Origin: Acidobacteriota bacterium | Lineage (GTDB): Bacteria > Acidobacteriota > UBA6911 | DNA: 35,352 nt | Direction of reading: 5' to 3' | Assembly (NCBI GenBank): GCA_016933615.1 | Contig: JAFGAO010000143.1 | Location: forward strand, 1 to 35,352 | Part shown: one piece after another, positions 1 through 8,170 of the stretch | How the letters are laid out: the number at the start of each line of letters is the position of its first letter | Numbering within the stretch: the stretch's first letter is position 1 | Notes under the pieces: generated by a model | Told to the model about the DNA's origin: nothing | The model's input: the letters and a program-made list of their open reading frames with translations, nothing else | Databases searched by the model: none | Program-made: the position numbers and the translations under genes

Positions 1-624
1 ATCCTCCTCGCCTCCCAGGGCGCCGACGGTGGTTTTGAACATGAGGTTGAATTCGCGCGGCTCGGTCAGGGTGCCCAGGGTCCGGGCGTCCGGGCCGAGA
101 ACCCTGGAAAGGTCGCCGACTTGCGGCAGGGCGACGAACCTTTCTTCCCAATGAAGCCGGTCGGCCTGCTTGGAACGCAGGTCGAAATATTTCAGGGCGC
201 GGGACAGGGTGTCCTCCTCCTCCCGGTCGGCTTCGGCAACCGTGGCGACGAAAATACGCTCGCCCCCGGCTTGCACCCACCGGCCCCGGATCTGGTCGTA
301 GCGGTAGCGGCGCTTCGATTCGCGGCAGTCCACCATCTGGTCGTGAAACAGGTCGTAGTGGCCCGAGCATTTCCACACCTGGGGGTGCATGATGATCGTG
401 CAGTCGAGGCCGGTCATTTCATACGCCTCCGGGGCTCCCGCCGGCACGCTGGAATCGTCATGGCCCGACACCATGTCGCGCCACCACGCGTCCTTGACGT
501 TGCGCTTCAGTTCCGTGCCCAGGGGGCCGTAATCCCAGAATCCGTTGAGGCCGCCGTAAATCTCGCTCGACTGGAACATGAAACCCCGGCGTTTGCACAG
601 CGATACAAGTTTCTCCATTTCCAT
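1..624 (-). CDS. glyQS: Glycyl-tRNA synthetase, single-chain type, N-terminal part (gene runs off the left edge)
   Basis: Class II aminoacyl-tRNA synthetase that charges tRNA(Gly) in the cytoplasm. Reading leftward from ATG at 624, 208 codons are present. The start [15 protein letters not shown], followed by [20 protein letters not shown] and, further on, [16 protein letters not shown], is the family's characteristic N-terminal catalytic block. The frame then continues through [14 protein letters not shown], also typical, and is open at the window edge. This is the homodimeric (eukaryote/archaea-like) enzyme, not the alpha2beta2 GlyQ/GlyS pair. A purine-rich AAGGAAAG lies about 11 bases upstream of the ATG at 624; the ATG at 618 is a possible alternative. 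The 3' end is outside the window, so total length cannot be judged. The gene is divergent from the M3 peptidase. Identification is secure. Confidence 0.93.
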   Translation of the reverse strand, partial: MEMEKLVSLCKRRGFMFQSSEIYGGLNGFWDYGPLGTELKRNVKDAWWRDMVSGHDDSSVPAGAPEAYEMTGLDCTIIMHPQVWKCSGHYDLFHDQMVDCRESKRRYRYDQIRGRWVQAGGERIFVATVAEADREEEDTLSRALKYFDLRSKQADRLHWEERFVALPQVGDLSRVLGPDARTLGTLTEPREFNLMFKTTVGALGGEED

Positions 625-1085
625 TTTCAATTTTCTTTCCTTTTCTGTCCGCTCCCGTCCGCAAGCCGGGATCGCGCCCCGCCTTCATTTCCAAACGGCG
701 GCCCGGTTGCGTTGCCTTCTTTTAATCGAGATAAACATATTGCTGAATCCGCCCGCACTTTACAAGAATCCAAAGAAAAGGGAGGGTTTCAATATCCCCT
801 GCAAACGGCGGCGATTCCCTGATTTGACAACCAACTTTAAATAACTTTCCCGTTATCCGGCCCCGGATGCCTGGAGCGATTCTACTATGGGTGAAGATGA
901 AACAACCTGGAATTTTGCTCGCTTTCCCTTTCTCTTTCGGCATGCACGCGGTTTCCGATGAGAATCGGCCGGGATATCCGGGGGTTCGCGCAAAAATAAG
1001 CTTTCATTTTTGCGCGAGCCCTTAATCGACGGATCCTGTAGAATAGACTTTGCGCCGGATCCAACAAATCGCGAGGATTCAGAAG
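625..1085. other. Divergent intergenic region, glyQS to M3 peptidase
   Basis: This 461-base gap lies between two divergent genes and must carry promoters for both. Several open frames cross it, but none has recognisable protein character. The only strong structure is the hairpin at 982-1021, listed separately. A TAGAAT at 1039-1044 could be a -10 box for the peptidase gene, but no convincing -35 box lies at the right distance. Confidence 0.6.
982..1021. repeat. Long perfect-stem inverted repeat upstream of the M3 peptidase gene
   Basis: TCGCGCAAAAAT (986-997) and ATTTTTGCGCGA (1006-1017) are exact reverse complements around an 8-base loop. The stem continues outward through one G-T wobble to GGG/CCC at 982-984 and 1019-1021, giving about 16 pairs. 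Neither side has a following T-run, so it is not a standard intrinsic terminator. It could be a regulatory cruciform or mRNA leader hairpin, or a small palindromic repeat. Confidence 0.6.
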
Positions 1086-3170
1086 ATGAAAACAACAGTC
1101 TGGAGTTTTATGCTGATTCTTACGGCGGGCTGCGGCACGCAGCCCCAAAATCCTTTACTTGTCGAGTGGGACACCCCCTTCGGCACACCCCCTTTCGAAG
1201 AAATCCAGAACGGGCACTTCATGCCCGCGTTCAGGGAAGCCATGGCCGTTCATAAGGGTGAAGTGGGAAAAATCATCCAAAATCCCGAGGAGCCCACGTT
1301 CAAAAATACCGTTGAGGCGTATGAAAAATCGGGCAGGCTTCTCGACAGGGTCGACCGCGTTTTCGGATGCCTGAACGACGCCGAAACCAATCCCGAGCTG
1401 CAGGCCGTTTCCGAGGAAGTCGAGCCCCTGCTCACCAAACACTACGACGACATTCTTCTCGATCCCGGACTTTTCAACCGTGTCGATGCAATTTACAGCC
1501 GGCGCGAAAGTATCGGCCTGAACGAGGAGGAAAGCACGCTTCTCGAAAACATCTACAAGGATTTTGTAAGAAGCGGGGCCGGCCTCGACGAAAAAGACAA
1601 AGCGGCACTTCGAACCGTTAACGAGGAGCTGAGCGCTCTTTATGTCAAATTCCGCAAAAACCATCTCGACCAGACCAACGCCGCAGCGTTGACAATCGAA
1701 AACGAATCCGACCTCGCGGGCCTGCCCGGAAACCTGGTTGCCGCGGCCGCCGACAACGCCAGGAGCCGGGGCATGGAAGGCAAATGGGTGATCACGCTGC
1801 AGAAGCCCAGCTTCGAGCCGTTTCTGCAGTATTCCGAAAAGCGCCCGTTGCGCGAGAAGGTCTACAAAAGCTATATCAACCGGGGCAACAACGGGGGCGA
1901 ATCCGACAACAAGGCGGTGGTGGCGCGCATCGCGGCCCTGCGCGCGAAGCGGAGCCGCCTGCTCGGATATAAAACGCACGCGGACTTTATTCTGGAACGG
2001 AACATGGCGAAGAATCCCGATAACGTCTACCGGTTCCTCAACGACCTCTGGGAACCCGCGCTCGCGCGCGCCAGGGCTGAAGCCGCCGAGATGCAGGCCA
2101 TCATCGACCGTGAGGGAGGCGGTTTCCGGCTCGCAGGCTGGGACTGGTGGTACTATGCGGAAAAACTGAAAAAGGAAAAATACGCGCTCGATGACGCCAT
2201 GCTGCGCCCCTACTTTGAAATGGACAAGGTGCGCCGGGGCGCTTTCGGCGTCGCCGAAAAACTCTACGGGATACAGTTCATCCCGAGAAGCGACATCCAG
2301 GTCTACCATCCCGATGTCGAGGTCTTCGAGGTGCAGGAAGCCGACGGCAGCCATCTCGGCATATTCTACACCGACTATTTCCCGCGCGCAGGCAAGCGCG
2401 CCGGGGCCTGGTCGGGCTCCCTGCGCAGCCAGTCGAACATGGACGGAAATTACATCGCGCCCCTGGTTTTCAACGTCGGCAACTTTTCAAAACCCGCCGG
2501 GACGGAACCGGCGCTGTTGAACACCGACGAGGTCGAAACGCTTTTCCACGAACTGGGGCACGCGCTCGACAGCCTGTTCAGCGACACGGTCTACGCCGGA
2601 TCGCGCCGGACGCCGCGCGATTTTGTCGAACTGCCGTCGCAGATAATGGAGAACTGGGCCATGGACCCGGAGGTGCTTCCCACCTATGCGGTGCATTACG
2701 AGACCAAGGAGCCGATTCCGCAGGAGCTGATCGACAAAATACAGAAAGCCTCCCTTTTCAACCAGGGATTCCGCACGGTCGAATACCTCGCGGCTTCTTT
2801 TCTGGATATGGACTGGCACTCGCTCACGGAGGAAAATGAGGTGGACACGGGCGATTTCGAGGCCGAATCCCTGAACGCTATCGGTCTGATGGAGGAGATC
2901 GCCTCGCGCTATCAGAGCACCAACTTCGGCCATATTTTCGACAGCCAGGGATATTCCGCGGGCTACTACAGCTACATATGGGCCGAAGTGCTCGACGCCG
3001 ACGCGTTTCAGGCATTCAAGGAAGCCGGCCTGTTCAACCGGGAACTGGCCCAATCGTTCCGGGAAAACGTTCTTTCGCACGGCAGCACCGACATGATGGC
3101 GCAGTACGTCCGGTTCCGCGGAGCGGAGCCCAAGGTGGATGCCCTGCTGGCAAGGAGAGGGCTGAAGTAG
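1086..3170 (+). CDS. M3-family metallopeptidase (oligopeptidase / peptidyl-dipeptidase), predicted lipoprotein
   Basis: Zinc metallopeptidase of the thimet oligopeptidase/Dcp family, 694 residues, close to the usual size. The zinc motif HELGH lies near residue 487 (LFHELGHALDSL), and about 37 residues on is the family's FVELPSQIMENW block, which supplies the third zinc ligand (Glu). The N-terminus (MKTTVWSFMLILTAGCGTQ) is a short hydrophobic stretch ending in the lipobox LTAGC, so the mature protein is probably lipid-anchored on the periplasmic side. Many bacterial M3 enzymes are cytosolic. I chose ATG 1086 because GAGGA lies 8 bases upstream and because the lipobox would be buried if the longer in-frame start at 1050 were used. 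Expected role: degradation of short peptides in the envelope. No partner gene is adjacent. Confidence 0.92.
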   Translation: MKTTVWSFMLILTAGCGTQPQNPLLVEWDTPFGTPPFEEIQNGHFMPAFREAMAVHKGEVGKIIQNPEEPTFKNTVEAYEKSGRLLDRVDRVFGCLNDAETNPELQAVSEEVEPLLTKHYDDILLDPGLFNRVDAIYSRRESIGLNEEESTLLENIYKDFVRSGAGLDEKDKAALRTVNEELSALYVKFRKNHLDQTNAAALTIENESDLAGLPGNLVAAAADNARSRGMEGKWVITLQKPSFEPFLQYSEKRPLREKVYKSYINRGNNGGESDNKAVVARIAALRAKRSRLLGYKTHADFILERNMAKNPDNVYRFLNDLWEPALARARAEAAEMQAIIDREGGGFRLAGWDWWYYAEKLKKEKYALDDAMLRPYFEMDKVRRGAFGVAEKLYGIQFIPRSDIQVYHPDVEVFEVQEADGSHLGIFYTDYFPRAGKRAGAWSGSLRSQSNMDGNYIAPLVFNVGNFSKPAGTEPALLNTDEVETLFHELGHALDSLFSDTVYAGSRRTPRDFVELPSQIMENWAMDPEVLPTYAVHYETKEPIPQELIDKIQKASLFNQGFRTVEYLAASFLDMDWHSLTEENEVDTGDFEAESLNAIGLMEEIASRYQSTNFGHIFDSQGYSAGYYSYIWAEVLDADAFQAFKEAGLFNRELAQSFRENVLSHGSTDMMAQYVRFRGAEPKVDALLARRGLK

Positions 3171-3516
3171 TTCATGACGGTCCGCCGGCACAGCCCGGGA
3201 ACGCTGCATGCCGGCACGTTGCACGCTGCACGTCAAAGGCTAGAAGCGTCGTTGCAGATTTTCCAATACTCCGATGCATTCCAAAGACGTCGAGATGGGA
3301 ATCGACCAATGGCCGCAGAGCAGTCGCACGTTGCGGAATGAGCCGGTCTGCAGAATTCGCGGGCATAGGATCCCGATCTGGGATACAATTCTTCCCAACA
3401 CCCAAGTTGAGCATTTATAAGCAGTTTGCCGTTACAACCGCCGCGAACGCTGAGGAAAGTTCCATTCGGGCGGAGCCGCAGACTCGCCCCGCCTCTTTGC
3501 ATGGAAAGGACGGAAT
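3171..3516. other. Intergenic region carrying a GTTGCA-type repeat
   Basis: This 346-base gap has no convincing gene. It contains repeat copy A (3214-3260) and a further CGCACGTTGCGG fragment near 3327. A TACAAT at 3384-3389 resembles a -10 box for the downstream secreted-protein gene but lacks a clear -35. ATCCC/GGGAT at about 3370-3384 could form a small hairpin next to it. Confidence 0.5.
3214..3260 (+). repeat. GTTGCA-family dispersed repeat, copy A
   Basis: Begins GCACGTTGCACGCTGCACG and ends AAGCGTCGTTGCAG-ATT. The second part matches copies B (6216-6259) and C (11384-11430), which share AAGC-TCG-TGCAGGTT with small variations. It lies in non-coding DNA directly behind the M3 peptidase gene. 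Confidence 0.6.
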
Positions 3517-5157
3517 ATGAAAACGGGAACGATCGTTTTTCTGACATTTGTGCTTTCGGGATATGCATGTGGGTTGCTGACATATGCGGACGAAGCCGCA
3601 CTGCTGAAAGAAGCTTCCGAAGAGCTCTCTCAAAAGCAGGAGGAGGCCGGCGACGCAAGGCAAAGGGCCGCCCTGGGCAACGCGGTGAAGGCGCTGGAGG
3701 CAGCCGGGGAAGCCCTTGCGGCGGGAGATGAGGCGCAGGCCGAAAAGATGAAAAAGCGGGCCTTGCGCTGGGCCGTTCAGGCGGTCCGGGAGTGTTCGAA
3801 TCCCGGCGACGCGCCGGGACAGATCGGCGAAGCGCTCAGGGAAGAAGGCGCCATGAGCGCCAATGCGCTGGCGCGTTTTAACGACCTCCTCGACGACCTT
3901 GTCAGGGCCAAGAAAAAAAAGGCGGAATCGGGCAGCCCCTTCGACGTGGGAATGGCCGTCAACCAGATCATGCTTGCCCTGGACCGGCTGATCACGGACG
4001 GATGGGACGGCTGGCATCCCGACAAAGCGATTGCGTGGTACCTGAATGCCGCGGGCATGTGCGAGAACGTCCAGGAACAGATCAATGATCTCCTGGATTA
4101 TCTGAATAAACACGCCGACGATACCGGCATCCCGGACCTGAGCCACGCAGGATGCGCCAAGGCCAAAGAAATGCTGGATGACCTCTACAAGAAAAAAGCT
4201 GCGGGCGCCCCTTTCGAGGAAATCATGGATCTTGTGGAAAAAATCAAGGCTTTTCTCAAGGACCAGAGCACGCTGACCGGGCAGGCCCGAAAGGCCAAGC
4301 TCAATCGCGAAGCCGGGGAAGAAGAGAGTCGGGAATCAGAAAAATCCGGGGAGGCCCGGACGCCGCCGGCAGTAACGACCATGACCTTTACCGCCCTGCA
4401 GGGCAAAACGGTTGTCAATCAGGACTTCCTCGGTCCGGTGGAAACGGTTAAGTTTACGGCCGTTGACGGCAGGGAAATCGCTCCAAAGGAGGCGGACGCC
4501 GATTTCGACGATCACGGAGATCACATAACCGTCCGTGTCGGCAAGCTCGCAAGATTGGGCGGGATCGTCATTACGGGAGTTGCCGGGACGGTTCAGCTGC
4601 TTGCAGGCGGGGGCGGCGCCCCGACTCCTGCCGCCGGCGTGGCGGCGGCGGACGGGATGATTGAAGTCCGAAACGGGGCAGTACGCGAAACCTTTTCCGT
4701 GCCGGAGGAAGCCACAGACATTTTGGGGAATCCGCGCGAACACATCGCGACCATCGACGGCCAGCCCGTTTCGGTTGTGGCGGTTCGGGAAGGGCAGATA
4801 GGGATTTCGGGCCGGAACATACAACCTTCGGGCAGCGGCCTGAGCAGACTGGAGGTCACATCCCCGTCCGGGAGTCTGGTCGCGGGCACGAGCGCCAGCT
4901 GGGGGTACGATATTACAATGCCCGAAATAACGAAAACCGGCTTATGGGTGCCGGTAATGGCTCAGGTGTACGGACTCGATCCCCAGGTCCGGGTCATCTT
5001 CAGATTCATACCGCAGCCCGGCCAGCAGCTGGATCCCGAAACCGCAACCATGACGGCGGCGGAACTGATGGTGCCTGCGCCTGTAACCAGAATCCGGGCG
5101 GAACGTCCGGGCACGCAGAGCCTGAATGTCTCCGTAGAAGCGGTGCCGGAGCCATGA
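3517..5157 (+). CDS. Secreted protein of unknown function, 546 aa
   Basis: I do not recognise a family. Residues 1-24 form a signal peptide (MKTGTIVFLTFVLSGYACGL, probable cut after TYA). Residues 25-100 are alanine/glutamate-rich and helical, likely coiled coil. Residues 100-260 look helical, with two tryptophans in DGWDGWHPDKAIAWY. A charged linker near 265-290 (EEESRESEKSGEAR) leads to a C-terminal half of beta character, including a Gly-rich stretch (LLAGGGGAPTP) and the segments FLGPVETVKFTAVDGREI and SGLSRLEVTSPSGSL. The architecture suggests an exported helical domain followed by a beta-sandwich-like domain. ATG 3517 follows AAAGGA at good spacing. Its stop overlaps the start of the next, broken frame (ATGA), implying a former two-gene unit. 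Function unknown. Confidence 0.75.
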   Translation: MKTGTIVFLTFVLSGYACGLLTYADEAALLKEASEELSQKQEEAGDARQRAALGNAVKALEAAGEALAAGDEAQAEKMKKRALRWAVQAVRECSNPGDAPGQIGEALREEGAMSANALARFNDLLDDLVRAKKKKAESGSPFDVGMAVNQIMLALDRLITDGWDGWHPDKAIAWYLNAAGMCENVQEQINDLLDYLNKHADDTGIPDLSHAGCAKAKEMLDDLYKKKAAGAPFEEIMDLVEKIKAFLKDQSTLTGQARKAKLNREAGEEESRESEKSGEARTPPAVTTMTFTALQGKTVVNQDFLGPVETVKFTAVDGREIAPKEADADFDDHGDHITVRVGKLARLGGIVITGVAGTVQLLAGGGGAPTPAAGVAAADGMIEVRNGAVRETFSVPEEATDILGNPREHIATIDGQPVSVVAVREGQIGISGRNIQPSGSGLSRLEVTSPSGSLVAGTSASWGYDITMPEITKTGLWVPVMAQVYGLDPQVRVIFRFIPQPGQQLDPETATMTAAELMVPAPVTRIRAERPGTQSLNVSVEAVPEP

Positions 5158-5450
5158 AGCTTTTTCCCCGGACCGCAAAATACGGAGCGCTGCCCGTTTT
5201 CTTTTTTATCAGGCCCTCTTCGCACAGCCGCCCCCGAATCCGCGGACCCGATCCGGCGATCACGAAGATAGATTCTGTCGCCGTCGGGGACCTCAAAAAC
5301 GAATCAGGCTGCAAACTCCGGCTTGCCCTGAAGCCGGGAGCAGGTTTGGGATTCCCGGAAATGGACCGACTCCACGAATAGACCGCTTGGAACGACCGCA
5401 CCTCGGACGTCGATATCGGCGGCGTGGAATACGCCGGCCGGTACAGCTTA
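5154..5450 (+). pseudogene. Broken downstream partner of the secreted protein, CARDB-like remnant
   Basis: An ATG at 5154 overlaps the preceding stop (ATGA), a translational-coupling arrangement. The frame starts like a signal peptide (MKLFPRTAKYGALPVFFF), then becomes unlike one (IRPSSHSRPRIRG). It resumes plausible extracellular-domain sequence (PDPAITKIDSVAVGDL, then KNESGCKLRLALKPGAG) before a TAG at 5379. In-frame sequence continues beyond the stop as WNDRTSDVDIGGVEYAGRY. The pattern recalls a secreted CARDB/Ig-like domain with a frameshift in the signal region and an internal stop. It could instead be a genuine 75-residue product. Family assignment is tentative. Confidence 0.35.
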
Positions 5451-6038
5451 TTGATGGCGGGAATAAAGCGAAATGCCGTCGAGAAACAGTTGTATCGAGA
5501 TGGCCACGAGAATCATGCCCATCAGGCGCGCAATCGCCGTCAGGCCGTTCTTGCCGAGAACGCGGAGAAGGCAGGTCGAAAAATATAAAATCAAGGACGT
5601 CAGGAACCAGGCAGACAGCGCCGCCAGGCTCAGTGTCGTGAAATCCGGCGATTCCGAGGATGCGAACAGCAGCAGCACGGCCATAAGCGACGGACCGGCA
5701 ATAAGGGGAATGGCCAGCGGAACCAGGAGCGGTTCGCCGTCGGCTTCGTCTCTGGTTTCGAATATCTTGAACGGATAAATCATTTGGACGGCGATGAGAA
5801 AAAGAATGATCCCGCCGGCGATGCTGATGGCCTCGGGCTCGAGCCCCATCAGGCCCACGATCTGCCTGCCGGCCACAATGCAGACGATGACCGCGGCCAG
5901 GGCGAACATCAGTTCCCGTATCAGTACCTTCTTCCTCCTTTCCGGCGCCACTTTGTCGAGCACCGCGAGGAACACCGGGATATTCCCGAACGGGTCCATG
6001 ATCAGAAACAGCGCCACAAATACCGACAGGAATTCCAT
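5448..6038 (-). CDS. MarC-family integral membrane protein
   Basis: Small inner-membrane protein of the MarC/UPF0056 family, 196 residues, the normal length, with about six hydrophobic segments. The diagnostic N-terminus is present (MEFLSVFVALFLIMDPFGNIPVF), as are the conserved central stretch VPLAIPLIAGPSLMAVLLL and the ending ARLMGMILVAISIQLFLDGI. The family is widespread; despite the name, its members are not established antibiotic-resistance proteins and their substrate is uncertain. ATG 6038 is preceded by GGAGGGG about 5 bases upstream. The gene converges with the unknown secreted-protein locus and has no evident operon partner. Confidence 0.93.
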   Translation of the reverse strand: MEFLSVFVALFLIMDPFGNIPVFLAVLDKVAPERRKKVLIRELMFALAAVIVCIVAGRQIVGLMGLEPEAISIAGGIILFLIAVQMIYPFKIFETRDEADGEPLLVPLAIPLIAGPSLMAVLLLFASSESPDFTTLSLAALSAWFLTSLILYFSTCLLRVLGKNGLTAIARLMGMILVAISIQLFLDGISLYSRHQ

Positions 6039-6076
6039 GCATCCCCTCCAAATTCCGGTAACTGTCGCCGAAATTA

Positions 6077-6205
6077 TTAGCGCTTCCTGTACGTCTCCAT
6101 GCAGGCGGGAGGCAGGCCGCCGTCCTGTGTGATGATGCGTTTGGTGATAAGCCAGCGACCGTCGATTTTCCTGAACCAGGTAAATTTATCAAGAACGTTC
6201 AGACA
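6077..6205 (-). pseudogene. C-terminal remnant of a SnoaL/NTF2-like protein
   Basis: The minus-strand frame ends LDKFTWFRKIDGRWLITKRI followed by ITQDGG. The pattern F-x(4)-DGRW-x-I-x-KR is the usual last strand pair of SnoaL/NTF2-fold proteins. Upstream in the same frame the sequence becomes repeat copy B (FNAQRATVPC), so the rest of the domain is missing. The frame remains open through the repeat for 83 codons, but without a ribosome-binding site. I read it as a decayed gene whose 5' part was lost or replaced by the repeat. The fold assignment rests on one short motif. Confidence 0.3.
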
Positions 6206-6215
6206 GGGAACCGTC

Positions 6216-6330
6216 GCACGTTGCGCGTTAAAAACGAAAAGCGTCGCTGCAGGTTGCATAACATGCGAGGGATTTCTTTTAAAGTCGGGCCGTTTCCCAC
6301 GTGCAACATTCCAACGTGTAACATGCAACG
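6216..6330 (+). repeat. GTTGCA-family dispersed repeat, copy B
   Basis: Left arm at 6216-6259 reads GCACGTTGCGCGTTAAAAAC, then GAAAAGCGTCGCTGCAGGTT. The right arm at 6298-6330 (CACGTGCAACATTCCAACGT, then GTAACATGCAACG) contains reverse-complement forms of the same words. The two arms therefore face each other, as in copy C. Confidence 0.6.
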
Positions 6331-6335
6331 GCAGT

Positions 6336-7616
6336 TTATCTTCCCTCCCACCTTTCCCTGTCCGACTCGGGGATTCCCGTGATGAAATAGACGCTCCTCC
6401 CCTGCCGCTGCATCCCGTGGTATTCCCCGTCCTGGACCGTCGAAAGGGCGGTCGAGGGTTCGCCTTCGCTTTTCCCGTCCGGATAGCGCTTCAGCAACCA
6501 CTCCTCCATGGCTTGGCAGAATTTATCCGCGTCCTCGTCGCTGTCCCAGATCGTGTTGACGAAAACGGCGTCCCGGCCGGCCCCGTTCTCGAGGAGCGTC
6601 GCCTGGTCCCCGCCCCACCCGGCGACCGACTTCCTGGAGCGCTCCTCGGTCAGGTTCAGATTCAGCAGGAGGCCCAGGGAGAATTCGCCCAGCACATTCT
6701 GGTAAACGATTCTCCAATCGCCTCCCAGCCTTGCGGCGGGATCCACGAACGTCACCGGCTGCGGGTCCTCCCGCGTGCCGAAATACTTCTCCGGGTGCAG
6801 GATCTGCTCCGTGGAAGCCGGGAGGTCGAAGTATATCGAATTGACGGACTGCCAGCTCGACGTGTCCTTCCAGGCATTCTGCATGAACGAAGCTCCATAG
6901 CCGTAGGGGAACACCACGATCTGCCGGATGTAGGCGGGGGCTTCCCTGAAGAGCGCGGACTGAGCTTCCATCGCCGCCATCTGGAACTGCATGACGGAAG
7001 CCAGGTCGGGAAGCTCGGCAAAATGCCTCGTGGGCCTGTTCTGCTCAAGAACGGACTGAAGCGCCACCACCATCCTGTCCCCTTCCAGGAGCGATTTGAG
7101 GGCCAGGGCGCGATCGCCGTTCTTCTTCGCGCCTCCGTCCTGGAGGATCCGCCGGATATTGAAGTGCTGATCCTGAAGCGCACGGGCGGCCTCACGCACC
7201 ATTTCGGGCGCCTGATCCTCCGCAGGCAGCCATGAGGCCAGGTAGAGCGTTTTCTTCGTCTCGTCGTAATGACAGCCGGTCTGTTCCGTCAGGAGTTTAA
7301 GGATATAATCCCGGTATTCGATTTCAACCGGGACCAGCCCCAGCCTGCGCAGCATTTTCCCTTCATTGCCCAGCGCTTCCCCACCGTACTCCCCGCGAAC
7401 GCGTCGGTTCACGTAGGAGGCGATTTCGGCCCGTCCCTTGACTTCCTTTTGCACCGGCTCCTTAAAATCGAGCTCCCGAAGCCGCTGCACGGTCTTCATG
7501 ACCTCATCGGCGGTCTCAAACAGACGGTCGGAATCCGCACCCGGCGCCGATAAAGAGAAATGAATGCATAGAACCGCGGTGATGAAAAGCGTTAACGGCC
7601 AACGGCCTGCTAGCAT
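6336..7616 (-). CDS. Secreted protein related to a HExxH metallopeptidase-like family, with the zinc motif lost
   Basis: 426 residues with a signal peptide (MLAGRWPLTLFITAVLCIHF, then SLSAPGA). Residues 80-155 carry landmarks I associate with an uncharacterised family found in Acidobacteria and Desulfobacterota: GKMLRRLGLVP, LLTEQTGCHYDETKKTLYLA-W and ALQDQHFN. In that family I recall a HELTHALQDQHF zinc motif. Here residues 141-145 read REAAR before ALQDQHF, and both arginines are CGT, one transition from the histidine codon CAT. No compensating HExxH occurs elsewhere, so peptidase activity is doubtful. ATG 7616 is favoured over the upstream start at 7661 because GGGAGG precedes it by about 7 bases and the signal peptide begins there. 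Its role is unknown; it may be a non-catalytic binding homolog. Confidence 0.75.
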   Translation of the reverse strand: MLAGRWPLTLFITAVLCIHFSLSAPGADSDRLFETADEVMKTVQRLRELDFKEPVQKEVKGRAEIASYVNRRVRGEYGGEALGNEGKMLRRLGLVPVEIEYRDYILKLLTEQTGCHYDETKKTLYLASWLPAEDQAPEMVREAARALQDQHFNIRRILQDGGAKKNGDRALALKSLLEGDRMVVALQSVLEQNRPTRHFAELPDLASVMQFQMAAMEAQSALFREAPAYIRQIVVFPYGYGASFMQNAWKDTSSWQSVNSIYFDLPASTEQILHPEKYFGTREDPQPVTFVDPAARLGGDWRIVYQNVLGEFSLGLLLNLNLTEERSRKSVAGWGGDQATLLENGAGRDAVFVNTIWDSDEDADKFCQAMEEWLLKRYPDGKSEGEPSTALSTVQDGEYHGMQRQGRSVYFITGIPESDRERWEGR

Positions 7617-7758
7617 GACTGTGCCTCCCGGTATAACCCCGATACGTCTATTTATCCGCAAAAACTCAAAAAAAAGAGCCGTCGGACACCCCTCGGATCC
7701 ATTGGGACCGGTTTTCTAGGAAATGCGGGTTCACGGGCGAAGCTTAGACATTATCAAA

Positions 7759-7788
7759 TTGATTTTCAAGAGCCTGCGATGCTACAGT
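7759..7788 (+). promoter_or_regulatory. Candidate sigma-70 promoter of the nuoACGH operon
   Basis: TTGATT (7759-7764) and TACAGT (7783-7788) are separated by 18 bases, with a TGC immediately before the -10 box (extended -10). Each box matches the consensus at four of six positions. It lies about 30 bases before nuoA's ATG, whose ribosome-binding site is GGAGGGAG at 7800-7807. Confidence 0.45.
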
Positions 7789-7816
7789 TACCTGCCAGCG
7801 GAGGGAGCTTAAAATT

Positions 7817-8170
7817 ATGGACCCGCTTATTCCGATCATTATGATGGCGCTCATCGCGGGCGGCATCGCGGCGGTATTTATTCTCGCATCGGTTTTTCTC
7901 GGCCCCAGGAGGAGGCATCCGGTCAAGGACACCCCCTTCGAGTGCGGTTTTGCTTCCGAAGGCTTCAACAGGGGATCGATGCCGGTGCGCTTTTATTTGA
8001 TGGCAATCCTTTTTATTGTCTTTGACGTGGAATTGGCATTCCTTTTCCCGTGGGCGGTGGTTTTCCGCTCGCTCGGGCTCTACGGATTCGTGGGGATGCT
8101 GGTATTTTTCTTTGTTGTAGGCGCGGGCTTCATCTACGCCTGGAAAATCGGCGCACTGGAATGGGAATAG
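7817..8170 (+). CDS. nuoA: NADH-quinone oxidoreductase subunit A
   Basis: Membrane subunit of respiratory complex I, 117 residues with three membrane helices, standard length. Conserved blocks are visible: TPFECGF near residue 40, and SMPVRFYLMAILFIVFDVEL leading to FLFPWA. These correspond to the cysteine loop between TM1 and TM2 and to the acidic second helix near the quinone channel. GGAGGGAG ends 9 bases before the ATG. It is the first gene of an A-C-G-H run. Its last 10 bases overlap the start of nuoC, where nuoB would be expected. Confidence 0.95.
   Translation: MDPLIPIIMMALIAGGIAAVFILASVFLGPRRRHPVKDTPFECGFASEGFNRGSMPVRFYLMAILFIVFDVELAFLFPWAVVFRSLGLYGFVGMLVFFFVVGAGFIYAWKIGALEWE

Larger units (their letters stand above)
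6039..6335. other. Intergenic region with repeat copy B and a gene remnant
   Basis: About 300 bases between two minus-strand genes. It holds repeat copy B (6216-6259, with related sequence at 6298-6330) and a short minus-strand coding remnant at 6077-6205, both listed separately. No intact gene is seen. Confidence 0.5.

Noticed and set aside
1155-2354. Long open frame of 399 codons on the minus strand
   Set aside because: It lies wholly antisense to the M3 peptidase gene, which has family motifs throughout. The antisense product has none.
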